Source of the DNA: Lentzea sp. NBRC 102530
GTDB taxonomy: Bacteria; Actinomycetota; Actinomycetes; Mycobacteriales; Pseudonocardiaceae
DNA: 64,000 nt
Direction: 5' to 3'
NCBI RefSeq assembly: GCF_030269365.1
Contig: NZ_BSTF01000003.1
Span: 62,001-126,000 of the forward strand
A model generated the notes under the pieces. The model ran no database searches. It worked only from the letters and a program-made list of their open reading frames with translations, and was not told the origin of the DNA. Made by a program: the position numbers and the translations under genes. Shown here in pieces: positions 24,666 through 33,058 of the stretch; position 1 is the stretch's first letter, and each line of letters starts with the position of its first letter.

Positions 24666-26477
24666 GTGACCACGCACCCTTCTCCCGCCATCCCGGACCA
24701 GCTGTTCGAAGACCCCGCCGCCGAGACCCGGTGGCGCGAGCGGTTCACGGCTCCCCGCATGAGCCTGCCCGGCTGGGCCGACGACGCACCGGACCGCACC
24801 CTGTACGTCTCCAACGCGAGCGGCGTGTGGGAGATCTACTCCTGGGACCGCGCGACGGACGAGCACCGCAAGGTCACCGACCGTCCGAACGGCACGTCGC
24901 ACGGCACGCTCAACCCCGACGGCACCGAGATCTGGTGGTTCGACGACCACGACGGTGACGAGTTCGGCATCTGGGTCCGCGAACCGTTCAAGGCCGACGG
25001 CAGCAAGGCCGAGCCCGCGGTCGCCGACGTGACCCCCGGCTACCCGGCAGGCCTGGAGATCGGCCGCACCGTCACGGCCGTGGCCGCCTCGACCGACGAC
25101 GGCACCACCGTCTGGCTGCACCGCAACGGCACGAGCGAGGTCATCTACCAGCACGTCAACGACGCCGGCGTCACGGCGCTCGCCAAGGACGAGTCGATCG
25201 TCGTGATCGCGCACTCCGAACACGGCGACAACCGGCACATGGCGTTGCGCGCGCTGAACGCCGAGACGGGCGAGACCGTCGGCGAGAAGTGGGACGGCAA
25301 GGGCAAGGGCCTCGACGCCATCTCGTTCAGCCCGGTCCGCGGCGACCAGCGGCTGCTCGTCCTGCACGAGCGCCGCGGCCGTGAGGAACTGCTGATCTGG
25401 GACGTCGCCGCCGGCACCGAGACCGAGATCGTCCTCGACCTGCCGGGCGAGGTGGCCGCCGACTGGTACCCGGACGCCTCCGCGTTGCTGATCGTGCACA
25501 CCCATCACGCCCGCAACACCGTGCACCGCTACGACCTCGCGACCGGCGAACTGTCCACTCTGGACACCGCGCCGGGCGTGATCGGCTCCGCGGGCGTCCG
25601 CCCGGACGGCACGATCGAGTACTCGTGGTCGTCCGCCGAGAAGTCGACGGTGATCCGCGCGCTCGCCACTGACGGCACCGAAAGCGTCCTGGTGGAGCCC
25701 GTCGGCGCCGTCCCCGCGACGTCGCTCCCGCTGGAGGACGTGTTCGTCGGCGACGTGCACGCCCTGGTCTCGAAGCCCGCCGGCGAAGGCCCGTTCCCGA
25801 CCGTCTTCCTGATCCACGGCGGCCCGCACTCCTCCGACGAGGACCGCTTCTCCGCGTACCGCGCCGTCTGGCTGGACGCGGGCTTCGCGACGGTGCACGT
25901 GAACTACCGCGGTTCCAGCGGCTACGGCTCGAAGTGGCGCGACGCCATCGAGGGCAGGCCGGGCATCACCGAACTCGAGGACATCGCGGCCGTCCAGGAC
26001 TGGGCGATCGAGTCTGGCCTGACCGACCCCGCGCGGTCCGTGCTGAACGGCGCCTCGTGGGGCGGTTACCTGACTCTGCTCGGCATCGGCACCCAGCCGT
26101 CGCGCTGGGCCGTCGGCGTCGCGGGCGTGCCGGTCGCCGACTACCTCGCCGCGTACGAGGACGAGATGGAACCGCTGCGCGCCTTCGACCGCGCGCTGTT
26201 CGGCGGCTCGCCGGAGGAACTGCCGGAGCTGTACAAGGAGTGCTCGCCGCTCACGTACGTCGACCAGGTGACCGCGCCGGTGCTGATCCTGGCGGGCGAG
26301 AACGACCCGCGCTGCCCGATCCGGCAGATCGACAACTACCTGGACGCGCTCGCCGCTCGTGGGCACACGTACGAGATGTACCGGTACGACGCGGGGCACG
26401 GGTCGCTGGTGGTGGCGGAGACCATGCGGCAGACGGCGGCCGAGGTGGACTTCGCACGGAGGCACCTCGGGATGTGA
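24666..26477 (+). CDS. S9-family peptidase (prolyl oligopeptidase/acylaminoacyl-peptidase type)
   Basis: A 603-residue cytoplasmic protein. Residues 1-360 form a beta-propeller with repeated WD-like blades (SGVWEIYSWD; GTEIWWFDDHDGDEFGIW; LLIWDVAAGTE). The C-terminal alpha/beta-hydrolase domain has the oxyanion turn HGGPHSSD, nucleophile Ser in NGASWGGYL, Asp in AGENDPRCPI and His in DAGHGSLV. It should cleave short peptides or acylated amino acids. GTG 24666 is 6 bp after TAGTGT, suggesting a leaderless mRNA. A terminator follows. Confidence 0.9.
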   Translation: MTTHPSPAIPDQLFEDPAAETRWRERFTAPRMSLPGWADDAPDRTLYVSNASGVWEIYSWDRATDEHRKVTDRPNGTSHGTLNPDGTEIWWFDDHDGDEFGIWVREPFKADGSKAEPAVADVTPGYPAGLEIGRTVTAVAASTDDGTTVWLHRNGTSEVIYQHVNDAGVTALAKDESIVVIAHSEHGDNRHMALRALNAETGETVGEKWDGKGKGLDAISFSPVRGDQRLLVLHERRGREELLIWDVAAGTETEIVLDLPGEVAADWYPDASALLIVHTHHARNTVHRYDLATGELSTLDTAPGVIGSAGVRPDGTIEYSWSSAEKSTVIRALATDGTESVLVEPVGAVPATSLPLEDVFVGDVHALVSKPAGEGPFPTVFLIHGGPHSSDEDRFSAYRAVWLDAGFATVHVNYRGSSGYGSKWRDAIEGRPGITELEDIAAVQDWAIESGLTDPARSVLNGASWGGYLTLLGIGTQPSRWAVGVAGVPVADYLAAYEDEMEPLRAFDRALFGGSPEELPELYKECSPLTYVDQVTAPVLILAGENDPRCPIRQIDNYLDALAARGHTYEMYRYDAGHGSLVVAETMRQTAAEVDFARRHLGM

Positions 26478-26516
26478 GGTGTCCGGGGCCGGTTCCGCGA
26501 TCCCCGGAGAACGACG

Positions 26517-26543
26517 AGGCCCGCTCCGTCGAGGAGCGGGCCT
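26517..26543 (+). terminator. S9 peptidase terminator
   Basis: An 11-bp inverted repeat AGGCCCGCTCC (26517-26527) / GGAGCGGGCCT (26533-26543) with a GTCGA loop and a following TT lies 40 bp after the stop. Confidence 0.8.
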
Positions 26544-26564
26544 TTCGTCTGCTGTCGTCCCAGC

Positions 26565-26598
26565 CGGACCGGTGTCCTACGCGGACCGGTGTCCTAGG
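26565..26598. repeat. 17-bp tandem repeat at the dps 3' end
   Basis: CGGACCGGTGTCCTACG (26565-26581) is followed at once by CGGACCGGTGTCCTAGG (26582-26598), 16 of 17 bases equal, and then by a partial unit CGGACTGGG. The second copy contains the dps stop codon. Confidence 0.8.
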
Positions 26599-27070
26599 CG
26601 GACTGGGCCTGCCACATCCAGTGCGCCTGCTCCAGTTGCTGCGTGATGCCGATGAGCAGGTCCTGGGTGACGAGGTCCGGCTTGTCGGTCTCGTCGATGC
26701 GCGAGCGCATGCGGCCGATGAGGGCCGCGAGCGACGCCGTGATCGACGTGACGACCTGGTCCTCCTTCAGCCAGCCGGACGCGATGTCGGGGACGCCGGA
26801 CGACTCGGCGATGGTCTTCGCCGTGCCGTTCGGCGTCACGCCGATGGCCGCTGCCCGCTCTGCCACCTGGTCGGCGGCGTCGCGAGCGAGGACGACCAGT
26901 TCGTCCAGCTGCAGGTGGACGCTGCGGAAGTTCTTGCCGATCACGTTCCAGTGCGCCTGCTTCCCGATCAGGGACAGGTCGACCAGGTCCACGAGCGTTG
27001 CCTGCAGCACGGCTCCGACCGCGTCGCGGTCAGCGTCGGCCAGCGGGCTGGTGATCGGGTGCTTGGCCAT
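26594..27070 (-). CDS. dps: Dps-family ferritin-like DNA/iron-protecting protein
   Basis: A 158-residue Dps/ferritin-fold protein. The intersubunit ferroxidase residues are visible in GKQAHWNVIGKNFRSVH (His) and LQLDELVVLARDAADQVAER (Asp/Glu). It forms a dodecamer that oxidises iron with peroxide, and some members bind DNA. The Ohr-like gene lies 16 bp upstream on the same strand, followed by an FMN reductase gene, which makes a small oxidative-stress cluster. Confidence 0.92.
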   Translation of the reverse strand: MAKHPITSPLADADRDAVGAVLQATLVDLVDLSLIGKQAHWNVIGKNFRSVHLQLDELVVLARDAADQVAERAAAIGVTPNGTAKTIAESSGVPDIASGWLKEDQVVTSITASLAALIGRMRSRIDETDKPDLVTQDLLIGITQQLEQAHWMWQAQSA

Positions 27071-27086
27071 GGTGAAACGCGCCTCC

Positions 27087-27509
27087 TCAGACGGTGACGG
27101 TGAGCGCCACCTCGATGTTGCCGCGCGTCGCGTTGGAGTACGGGCAGACCTGGTGGGCCTGCTCGACGAGCTTCTCCGCGACCGCCTGGTCGAGTCCGGG
27201 GATGTTCACGGCGAGCTCGACGGCCAGCTGGAAGCCGCCCGCGCCGTTGGACCCGATACTCACCTTGGCGGTTACCTCGGAAGACGCAACTTGAATCTTC
27301 CCGGCGCGCGCGACGGCTGCGATGGCGGAGTTGAAGCACGCCGAGTACCCGGCCGCGAACAGCTGCTCAGGGTTCGTGTGGTCGCCGCCGGGGCCGCCCA
27401 TCTCCTTCGGGACCGACAGGATCTCGTCGATCACACCATCGGATGAACGCACCTCGCCGTTGCGGCCTTCGCCGTAAGCAGTCGCCTCAGCCGTGTACAG
27501 CGCTTCCAT
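27087..27509 (-). CDS. Organic hydroperoxide resistance protein (Ohr/OsmC family)
   Basis: ATG 27509, after a GGGAG site, gives 140 residues, the normal Ohr length; an upstream start adds nine atypical residues. The two peroxidatic/resolving cysteines are in AAGYSACFNSA and HQVCPYSNATRGN, the latter being the Ohr subgroup signature; the Arg that positions the active Cys is probably in the RNGEV region. It reduces organic and fatty-acid hydroperoxides with lipoyl-type reductants. It is upstream of dps in the same direction. No OhrR regulator is adjacent. Confidence 0.9.
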   Translation of the reverse strand: MEALYTAEATAYGEGRNGEVRSSDGVIDEILSVPKEMGGPGGDHTNPEQLFAAGYSACFNSAIAAVARAGKIQVASSEVTAKVSIGSNGAGGFQLAVELAVNIPGLDQAVAEKLVEQAHQVCPYSNATRGNIEVALTVTV

Positions 27510-27580
27510 TCCGCTCTCCCTCGCAGTCAGTGACAAAGCCTTTCACCGAGGAAGAACGCATCGTGCACGACTTAAATGCC

Positions 27581-27604
27581 CGGAAGTGACTCAGTTCACT
27601 TCCG
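27581..27604 (-). terminator. Hairpin straddling the FMN reductase stop codon
   Basis: A perfect 9-bp inverted repeat CGGAAGTGA (27581-27589) / TCACTTCCG (27596-27604) with loop CTCAGT includes the end of the FMN reductase gene (stop TGA at 27591-27593 lies in the loop). It may end or stabilise that mRNA and separate it from ohr. Confidence 0.5.
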
Positions 27605-28163
27605 AGATGGGACGACGCAGGGCGAACTCGGCCACCTGGCGGCCGATGAGGCGCAGGTTGCGGTCCACGTCGACGTCCGAGCAGGCGCCATCGCCGTCGA
27701 ACTTCACCTGCGCGGAGTTGATCGCGGAACCCAGGGGCGTGGGCCAGCCGCGCAGCGCGTGCACGATCGAGCGCACCGCGGAGAGGGTGTTCACCGCGGC
27801 CTGCCAGCCGTACGCGGCGGTGATGGTGCCCACGGCGCGGCCGTCGAGGTACGGGCGGTCGTCGTCGCGCAGGTCCTCGATGTAGTCGAGGGCGTTCTTG
27901 ACCAGGCCGGACACGGTGCCGTGGTAGCCGGGCGACACGACGATCACGCCGTCGCACCGGCGCAGGTCCTCGACCATCCGCAGGGCGATGTCCGTGCGGT
28001 CCGGCACGGACGGGTCGTAGAAGGGAAGAACCAGGTCAGGCCCGCTGTACTGGATCGTCTGGGCACCCAGCTCCCGAGCACCCTCCAGGGCCACCCGCAA
28101 CGCCCTCTCGGACTGCGAGTCGTTCCTGATCGAGCCCCCGATGCCCACCACCGTCACCGTCAT
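27591..28163 (-). CDS. NADPH-dependent FMN reductase family flavoprotein
   Basis: A 190-residue flavodoxin-like protein. The FMN phosphate-binding loop is GIGGSIRNDSQSERAL and the second flavin contact is VSPGYHGTVSGLVKNALDYIEDL, the classical SPxYHG(T/S)xxGxxKNALD signature. Members reduce FMN, quinones or azo dyes with NAD(P)H. It lies upstream of ohr and dps on the same strand, consistent with a redox-defence role. It is divergent from the esterase gene. Confidence 0.9.
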   Translation of the reverse strand: MTVTVVGIGGSIRNDSQSERALRVALEGARELGAQTIQYSGPDLVLPFYDPSVPDRTDIALRMVEDLRRCDGVIVVSPGYHGTVSGLVKNALDYIEDLRDDDRPYLDGRAVGTITAAYGWQAAVNTLSAVRSIVHALRGWPTPLGSAINSAQVKFDGDGACSDVDVDRNLRLIGRQVAEFALRRPISEVN

Positions 28164-28228
28164 GCCAGCGATCCTTCCACCTCCAGATAACTGGAGATCC
28201 AGCGCTACTCGCGAGTAACCTGCACCAC

Positions 28229-29281
28229 ATGTCGAACTTCCAGGCGGCCGTGCTGGCCGGTGCTCTGCGCTTCGCGTTCGGTCTTCCCGGCCCCGTGCGC
28301 CGCCTCATCGCCGGCACGCCGATCCGCCTGGACGGGCAGGACCTGCACCCCGAGGCGCAGCTGCTGCTCCGGCTCCAGCACCTGTCCGGGACGGAGTGGC
28401 GCACGAAGACAGCATCCGAGAGCCGCCTCGACCTGGAGTTGAGTTCGAAACTCGTCTCCGGGCCGCGGATCACCGGCGTCACCGCGCGCGAACTCACGAT
28501 CGGCGAGTTCGCCGGACGCCTCTACACGCCGAACGGGCTCGAGAAGGGCTCGCCGTTGTTGATCTTCTACCACGGTGGCGGCTGGGTGACCGGAAGCCTC
28601 GACAGCCACGACAACCTGTGTCGCTTCCTCGCGAAGGAGACGAACGTCCGGGTGCTCGCGGCCGACTACCGGCTCGCCCCGGAGGCGCGGTTCCCGGCCG
28701 CGGCCGACGACGCCGCCGAGGTGCTGCGGTACGCCATCGCGAAGGCCGAGGACCTCGGCATCGACCCGAAACGCATCGCGCTCGGCGGCGACAGCGCGGG
28801 CGGCAACCTGGCGGCCGTCACGGCCCACAGCGCCGAGATCGACCTGGCGTTCCTGCTGCTGCTCTACCCCGGCGTGGACGCCTCGGTGCGCCGCCGGTCG
28901 CGGGAGATCTTCGGCAACGGCTTCTTCCTCACCGACGAGAAGATGGACTGGTTCCTCGACCAGTACACCGAGGGCGGCAAGGACCGGCACGACCCGCGGT
29001 TGTCGATCATGCTGGCCGACGACCTGTCGAAGATGCCGCCCACCTACATCGCGACCGCGGGCTACGACCCGTTGCGCGACGAGGGCGAGGCCTTCGCGGA
29101 ACGCCTGGCCGCCGAGGGCGTGCCGGTCGTGCTGCGCCGGCACGAGGGCCTCTTCCACGGCTTCGCGAACGTGCTGGGTGTCGGCGGGATCTTCCGCGAG
29201 GCCGTGTCGGAGGCGGTCGGCGCGCTGCGGACCGGGTTCGCGCTGGCCAACTCGGCTCAGGACGTCGAGGAGACCGCCTGA
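28229..29281 (+). CDS. Alpha/beta-hydrolase, hormone-sensitive-lipase (HSL/GDXG) family esterase
   Basis: A 350-residue esterase with the oxyanion motif FYHGGGWVTGS, nucleophile Ser in GGDSAGGNLAA (GDSAG), Asp in GYDPLRDEGE and His in GLFHGFANV. This is the bacterial HSL family that hydrolyses short-chain esters and lipids. ATG 28229 follows TAACCT by 7 bp, which suggests leaderless transcription. Its 3' end overlaps the convergent MFS gene by 25 bp. Confidence 0.92.
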   Translation: MSNFQAAVLAGALRFAFGLPGPVRRLIAGTPIRLDGQDLHPEAQLLLRLQHLSGTEWRTKTASESRLDLELSSKLVSGPRITGVTARELTIGEFAGRLYTPNGLEKGSPLLIFYHGGGWVTGSLDSHDNLCRFLAKETNVRVLAADYRLAPEARFPAAADDAAEVLRYAIAKAEDLGIDPKRIALGGDSAGGNLAAVTAHSAEIDLAFLLLLYPGVDASVRRRSREIFGNGFFLTDEKMDWFLDQYTEGGKDRHDPRLSIMLADDLSKMPPTYIATAGYDPLRDEGEAFAERLAAEGVPVVLRRHEGLFHGFANVLGVGGIFREAVSEAVGALRTGFALANSAQDVEETA

Positions 29282-30432
29282 CGCTGGCGCGACAGCACCC
29301 AGCCGACGGCGGCGATCACGAGTCCGGCCAGGCCTGCGACGAGGAACCCGAGCGGGGGTCCGCTGTGGTCCACGGCGATCCCCGCGAGCGGCTGACCGGC
29401 GGCGACACCGAACGTGAACGCGGAGCCCTGCAACCCGAGGGCCAGTCCGCGCGCCGTCGGGGGCGCGCTCTTGGCGATCAGTTCGGACGACGCGGTGATC
29501 GTCGGCGCGCACGCCAGGTTCATCGGGATCAACGCCAGCGCCAGCAGCAGCACGTTGCCGTCCCCGAGGCCGACCGGGATCTCCAGCAACGCCATGCACG
29601 CCAACAGGAACACCCCGGTCGGCACGGCCTTCAGGCTGCCGTAGACCAGGCCGCCGAGAGCCGAGGCCGCGCACATCACCACGAAGATCACGCCGAGCCA
29701 GCCCTGCTGACCTGACCTCTCGAGCGACGCGATCGCCGAGATCTCCATGCCGGACAACACCATCGTGGCGCCGAACGGGACGATCAACGCGGCGATCATC
29801 GGCCCGCGCAGCCACGTCCGCACCGGGGGCGGCGGTCCTTCCACGACGTCGTCCTCGTGCAGCAGCACGGGGTTCACCAGGAACAGCACGGCGCTCGCCG
29901 TCAGGATCGCCAGACCGATCACGACCAGCGCCGTCCCGGTCGAGAACTTCGTCGCGATCAGCACGCCCGCCGCGGGCCCGACCATGAACGACAGCTCGAC
30001 CGAGATCGAGTCCAGCGAGAACGCGGGCCTGCGTTGAGGTTCCGGCACGATCGCCGTCAACGCCTGCCGCCCGATCGACATCACCGGCACGGCCACGAGG
30101 CCGTTGGCGAACGCCAGCACGAGCAGCACGTAGTAGTCCATCAGCGGCGCGGTCACCCAGAACGCGCCTTCGAGCAGGCTCAGCAGCAGCACGAACCGCA
30201 GTCCGCGCGTGTCGACGAGTTTGCCCATCAACGGCGACCCGAGCCCGAGGCCGATCATGGTCGCGAACCCGACCGTGCCCGCCGCCGCGTAGCCCTTGTC
30301 GAGCGTGGTCACGACGTGCAGCGTCACCGTCACGCCCGCCGCCGTCGGGGGGATCCTGGCGAACAGCATCAGCAGCATCAGGGGACGAACCCCCGGCAGC
30401 GCCAGGACCGACTTGAACGGGGCGAGGTTCAC
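29257..30432 (-). CDS. MFS transporter, tandem copy 2
   Basis: A 391-residue protein with about twelve membrane helices and the loop GSPLMGKLVDTRGLRFVL between helices 2 and 3, similar to sugar-efflux (SetA-type) MFS proteins. It is closely paralogous to the gene upstream: both begin LAPFK-VL-LPGVRPL, and both contain MSIGRQ, SVELSFM-GPA-GV and TARGLALGLQGSAFT. GTG 30432 overlaps the stop of that paralog. It ends a six-gene operon with the FGGY kinase and ADP-ribosylglycohydrolase genes. Substrate unknown; SetA-like proteins export sugars or sugar phosphate analogs. Confidence 0.85.
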   Translation of the reverse strand: MNLAPFKSVLALPGVRPLMLLMLFARIPPTAAGVTVTLHVVTTLDKGYAAAGTVGFATMIGLGLGSPLMGKLVDTRGLRFVLLLSLLEGAFWVTAPLMDYYVLLVLAFANGLVAVPVMSIGRQALTAIVPEPQRRPAFSLDSISVELSFMVGPAAGVLIATKFSTGTALVVIGLAILTASAVLFLVNPVLLHEDDVVEGPPPPVRTWLRGPMIAALIVPFGATMVLSGMEISAIASLERSGQQGWLGVIFVVMCAASALGGLVYGSLKAVPTGVFLLACMALLEIPVGLGDGNVLLLALALIPMNLACAPTITASSELIAKSAPPTARGLALGLQGSAFTFGVAAGQPLAGIAVDHSGPPLGFLVAGLAGLVIAAVGWVLSRQRQAVSSTS

Positions 30433-31613
30433 GAGGACATCGTCACCCGGCCGGCAACGGGTTTACGAGCCATCAGCCCCGCCACGCCCGCGACGACCAG
30501 CCCGACGACGCCGACGATCGCGAACCCGGCCGCAGCTCCCCCGTGGTCGATCGCGACGCCGGCGATCGGCTGTCCGATCGCACTGCCGACGGTGAACGCC
30601 GACCCCTGCAGCCCGAGCGCCAGCCCACGGGCCGTCGAGGGCGCCAGCCTGCTGATGTGTTCACCGGACGCGGCGATCAACGGCGCGCACATGAGGTTCA
30701 TCGGCACGAGGAGCAGGCACAGCAGCAGCACGTTGCCATCGCCCAGTCCGACCGGGATCTCCAACGCCGCCATGAGCACCAACAGCACGAGAACGCTCGG
30801 TACCCGCTTCACGCCGCCGTAGACCAGGCCGCCCACGATGGACGCCGCGCACATCGCGAAGAACACCGCGCCGAGCCAGCTCTGCTTGCCGATGTGCTCC
30901 AGCGACGCGATCGCCGAGACTTCCATGCCACCCAGGCACACAGTCGCGCCTACACACACGACCAGCACACCGACGAGCCGTCCACGCAGCCACTCGAACA
31001 ACCGGGGCTGCGGCCCGTCCACGACCTCGTCCTCGTGCACCATCGGCGGGTTCGCCCAGTACAGCAGCACCCCGGCGACCAGGATCGAGACGCCGATGAA
31101 CATCAGCGCGGCGTTCGTGGAGAACTTCGTCGCGACGAACACGCCGAGCGCCGGTCCGCCCATGAACGACAGCTCGACCGAGATCGAGTCGACCGACAAC
31201 GCCACCCGCCGCTGACTCTCCGGCACCAGCGCGGTGATCACCTGACGACCGATCGACATCATCGGCACACCCAGCAACCCCACCAGGAACGACGCCACGA
31301 GCAGCGTCCAGTAGCCCATCAGCGGCGCGAGCAGCCAGAACGCCGCCGACGCCGTGATGCTCAGCCCCAGCATCGACCGCAGCCCCCGCGCGTCGACGAG
31401 CTTGCCCATCAACGGCGCGCCGATGCCCATGCCGATCGTGCCCATCGCCCCGACCAGCCCCGCCGCGCCGTATCCCCGGTCCAGCGTGACCGCGACGTGC
31501 AGCGTGAGGACCACGCCGGTGGCCGCCGGTGGCATCCTCGCGAAGAACATCAGCAGGGCGAGCGGCCGGACTCCGGGCAGCATCAAGACGTGTTTGAAGG
31601 GGGCGAGGTCCAC
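30429..31613 (-). CDS. MFS transporter, tandem copy 1
   Basis: GTG 31613, seven bases after GAGGA, gives 394 residues; the longer open frame upstream overlaps the kinase gene and is not credible. Twelve hydrophobic helices, loop GAPLMGKLVDARGLRSML, and strong similarity to the next gene show a recent tandem duplication. The kinase gene ends 38 bp upstream, so transporter and kinase are probably co-transcribed. Direction of transport is uncertain; family resemblance favours efflux. Confidence 0.85.
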   Translation of the reverse strand: MDLAPFKHVLMLPGVRPLALLMFFARMPPAATGVVLTLHVAVTLDRGYGAAGLVGAMGTIGMGIGAPLMGKLVDARGLRSMLGLSITASAAFWLLAPLMGYWTLLVASFLVGLLGVPMMSIGRQVITALVPESQRRVALSVDSISVELSFMGGPALGVFVATKFSTNAALMFIGVSILVAGVLLYWANPPMVHEDEVVDGPQPRLFEWLRGRLVGVLVVCVGATVCLGGMEVSAIASLEHIGKQSWLGAVFFAMCAASIVGGLVYGGVKRVPSVLVLLVLMAALEIPVGLGDGNVLLLCLLLVPMNLMCAPLIAASGEHISRLAPSTARGLALGLQGSAFTVGSAIGQPIAGVAIDHGGAAAGFAIVGVVGLVVAGVAGLMARKPVAGRVTMSS

Positions 31614-31651
31614 ACCGCCATCCTCGTACGGATGGCAAAAGGTTTTCTTTG

Positions 31652-33058
31652 CTAACGATGTGATTCGCCGTACAGGTCTTCCAGTGCCCGGTAGGCCTTC
31701 ACGACGAACGGCCGTGCGTTCGCGTATCTCTCGACGAGTTCTTCGTCCGGTGTGATGGTCTGCGTCGGTTCGACGAGGTCGACGGTCAGCGACTCGATCT
31801 CGTCCAGCGCCCGCCACGCCAGCAGCGCCGCTCCCACGGCCGACCCGCCGCTGTCCTCGGTGAGGTGCAACGGCATGCCGAGCGTGTTCGCGAGCGTCTG
31901 CGCCCAGATCGGCGCGCGGAACGCACCGCCGGTGATCCGCAACGAGTCCACCTGCGGCACCGCGTCGAGCACGAGCGCCAGCTGCTGACACACACCCTCG
32001 ACCAACGCCTTGGTGATCTGCGGAGGGGTGTGTTCGCGCCGAAGACCGAGCAACGCGGCGTGCGCGGTCGGGTCCCACCACGGCGCCCGCTCGCCCAGCA
32101 GGTACGGCAGCGCGACGAGCCCGTCGGAGTCGGCGTCCGCGGCCGACGCGAGCAGCTCGCCCACTCCGACGTTGAACGTCTCCGCGGCCCACTGCGCGAC
32201 CACGCCGCCGTTGCTGATCGCTCCCCCGCGCACCCACAGCCCCTCACCGATGGCGTAGCTGAACGTGCGGCCCTCCTCGTCGATGCCGGGGCCCAACTGG
32301 GCGACGCGCAACGCCCCCGACGTGCCGAGCGACACCGCCCCCGCGCCGGGGGTCGCCGCGCCGACGCCGAGGTTGCCCAACGGTCCGTCGCCGCCGCCGA
32401 CGACCACCGGGATGCCCGGTCGCAGACCGGGGATCGCGGCGGTCAACGGCGTCGAGTGCGTGGGTTCGACGAGCGGCGGGAGCTGGTCCGCGGAGACGCC
32501 CGCGAACTCCAGCGACGGCTCGTGCCACTGCAGGGTGTGGATGTTCATCAGGCCCGTGCCGGACCCGGACGAGTGCTCGTTGAGCAACGCGCCGGTCAGG
32601 TGCAGGTGCACGAAGTCCTTGATCTCGCACCACTTCGCCGCGCGCACGCCGTTCTCGTGGAACCAGGCGAGCTTCATCAGCGGCGTGAACGAGTGGATCG
32701 GCGCACCGGTCTGCTGGTGCAGCGCGCGGCCCTCCGGCGTGCCGCGCAGCCGTTCGGTCTGTTCGACGGCACGGTTGTCGGCCCAGCTCAGGGCGTCCGT
32801 GACGGGCTTCAGGTCCGAGTCCAGGCCCATGATCGAGTGCATCGCGCCGGTCAGCGCGATCGCCCGCACGTCCTCGGAGGCCAGTTCGCGCAGCGCGTCG
32901 AAGGCGGCGTCGAGCACCTGCCGCGGATCGTGCGTGGCCTCGAGACCGCTGGTGCGCATGGGATAGGCGCGTTCGGTCGAGGCCACCACGCGGGCCTGCG
33001 CGTCGACCGCGACGACCTTGGTCGCCGTGGTGCCGAGGTCCACCGCCAGAACGATCAC
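31652..33058 (-). CDS. FGGY-family carbohydrate kinase (gluconokinase/xylulokinase type)
   Basis: A 468-residue kinase of the sugar kinase/Hsp70/actin fold. The phosphate-1 motif is LAVDLGTTATKVVAVD, catalytic Asp in LSWADNRAVEQTE, ATP-site GGGDGPLGNLGVG and phosphate-2 LGTSGALRVA, with RITGGAFRAPIWAQTLA at the adenosine site. The nearest described enzymes are gluconokinase (GntK) and xylulokinase; the sugar is not determined. GTG 33058 overlaps the stop of the methyltransferase gene. In this operon it sits with two ADP-ribosylglycohydrolase-type genes and two MFS genes. Confidence 0.88.
   Translation of the reverse strand: MIVLAVDLGTTATKVVAVDAQARVVASTERAYPMRTSGLEATHDPRQVLDAAFDALRELASEDVRAIALTGAMHSIMGLDSDLKPVTDALSWADNRAVEQTERLRGTPEGRALHQQTGAPIHSFTPLMKLAWFHENGVRAAKWCEIKDFVHLHLTGALLNEHSSGSGTGLMNIHTLQWHEPSLEFAGVSADQLPPLVEPTHSTPLTAAIPGLRPGIPVVVGGGDGPLGNLGVGAATPGAGAVSLGTSGALRVAQLGPGIDEEGRTFSYAIGEGLWVRGGAISNGGVVAQWAAETFNVGVGELLASAADADSDGLVALPYLLGERAPWWDPTAHAALLGLRREHTPPQITKALVEGVCQQLALVLDAVPQVDSLRITGGAFRAPIWAQTLANTLGMPLHLTEDSGGSAVGAALLAWRALDEIESLTVDLVEPTQTITPDEELVERYANARPFVVKAYRALEDLYGESHR

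Noticed and set aside
31614-32237. Upstream extension of the first tandem MFS gene to 602 codons
   Set aside because: The extra 207 codons are antisense-frame shadow of the FGGY kinase; a GAGGA site fixes the start at GTG 31613.
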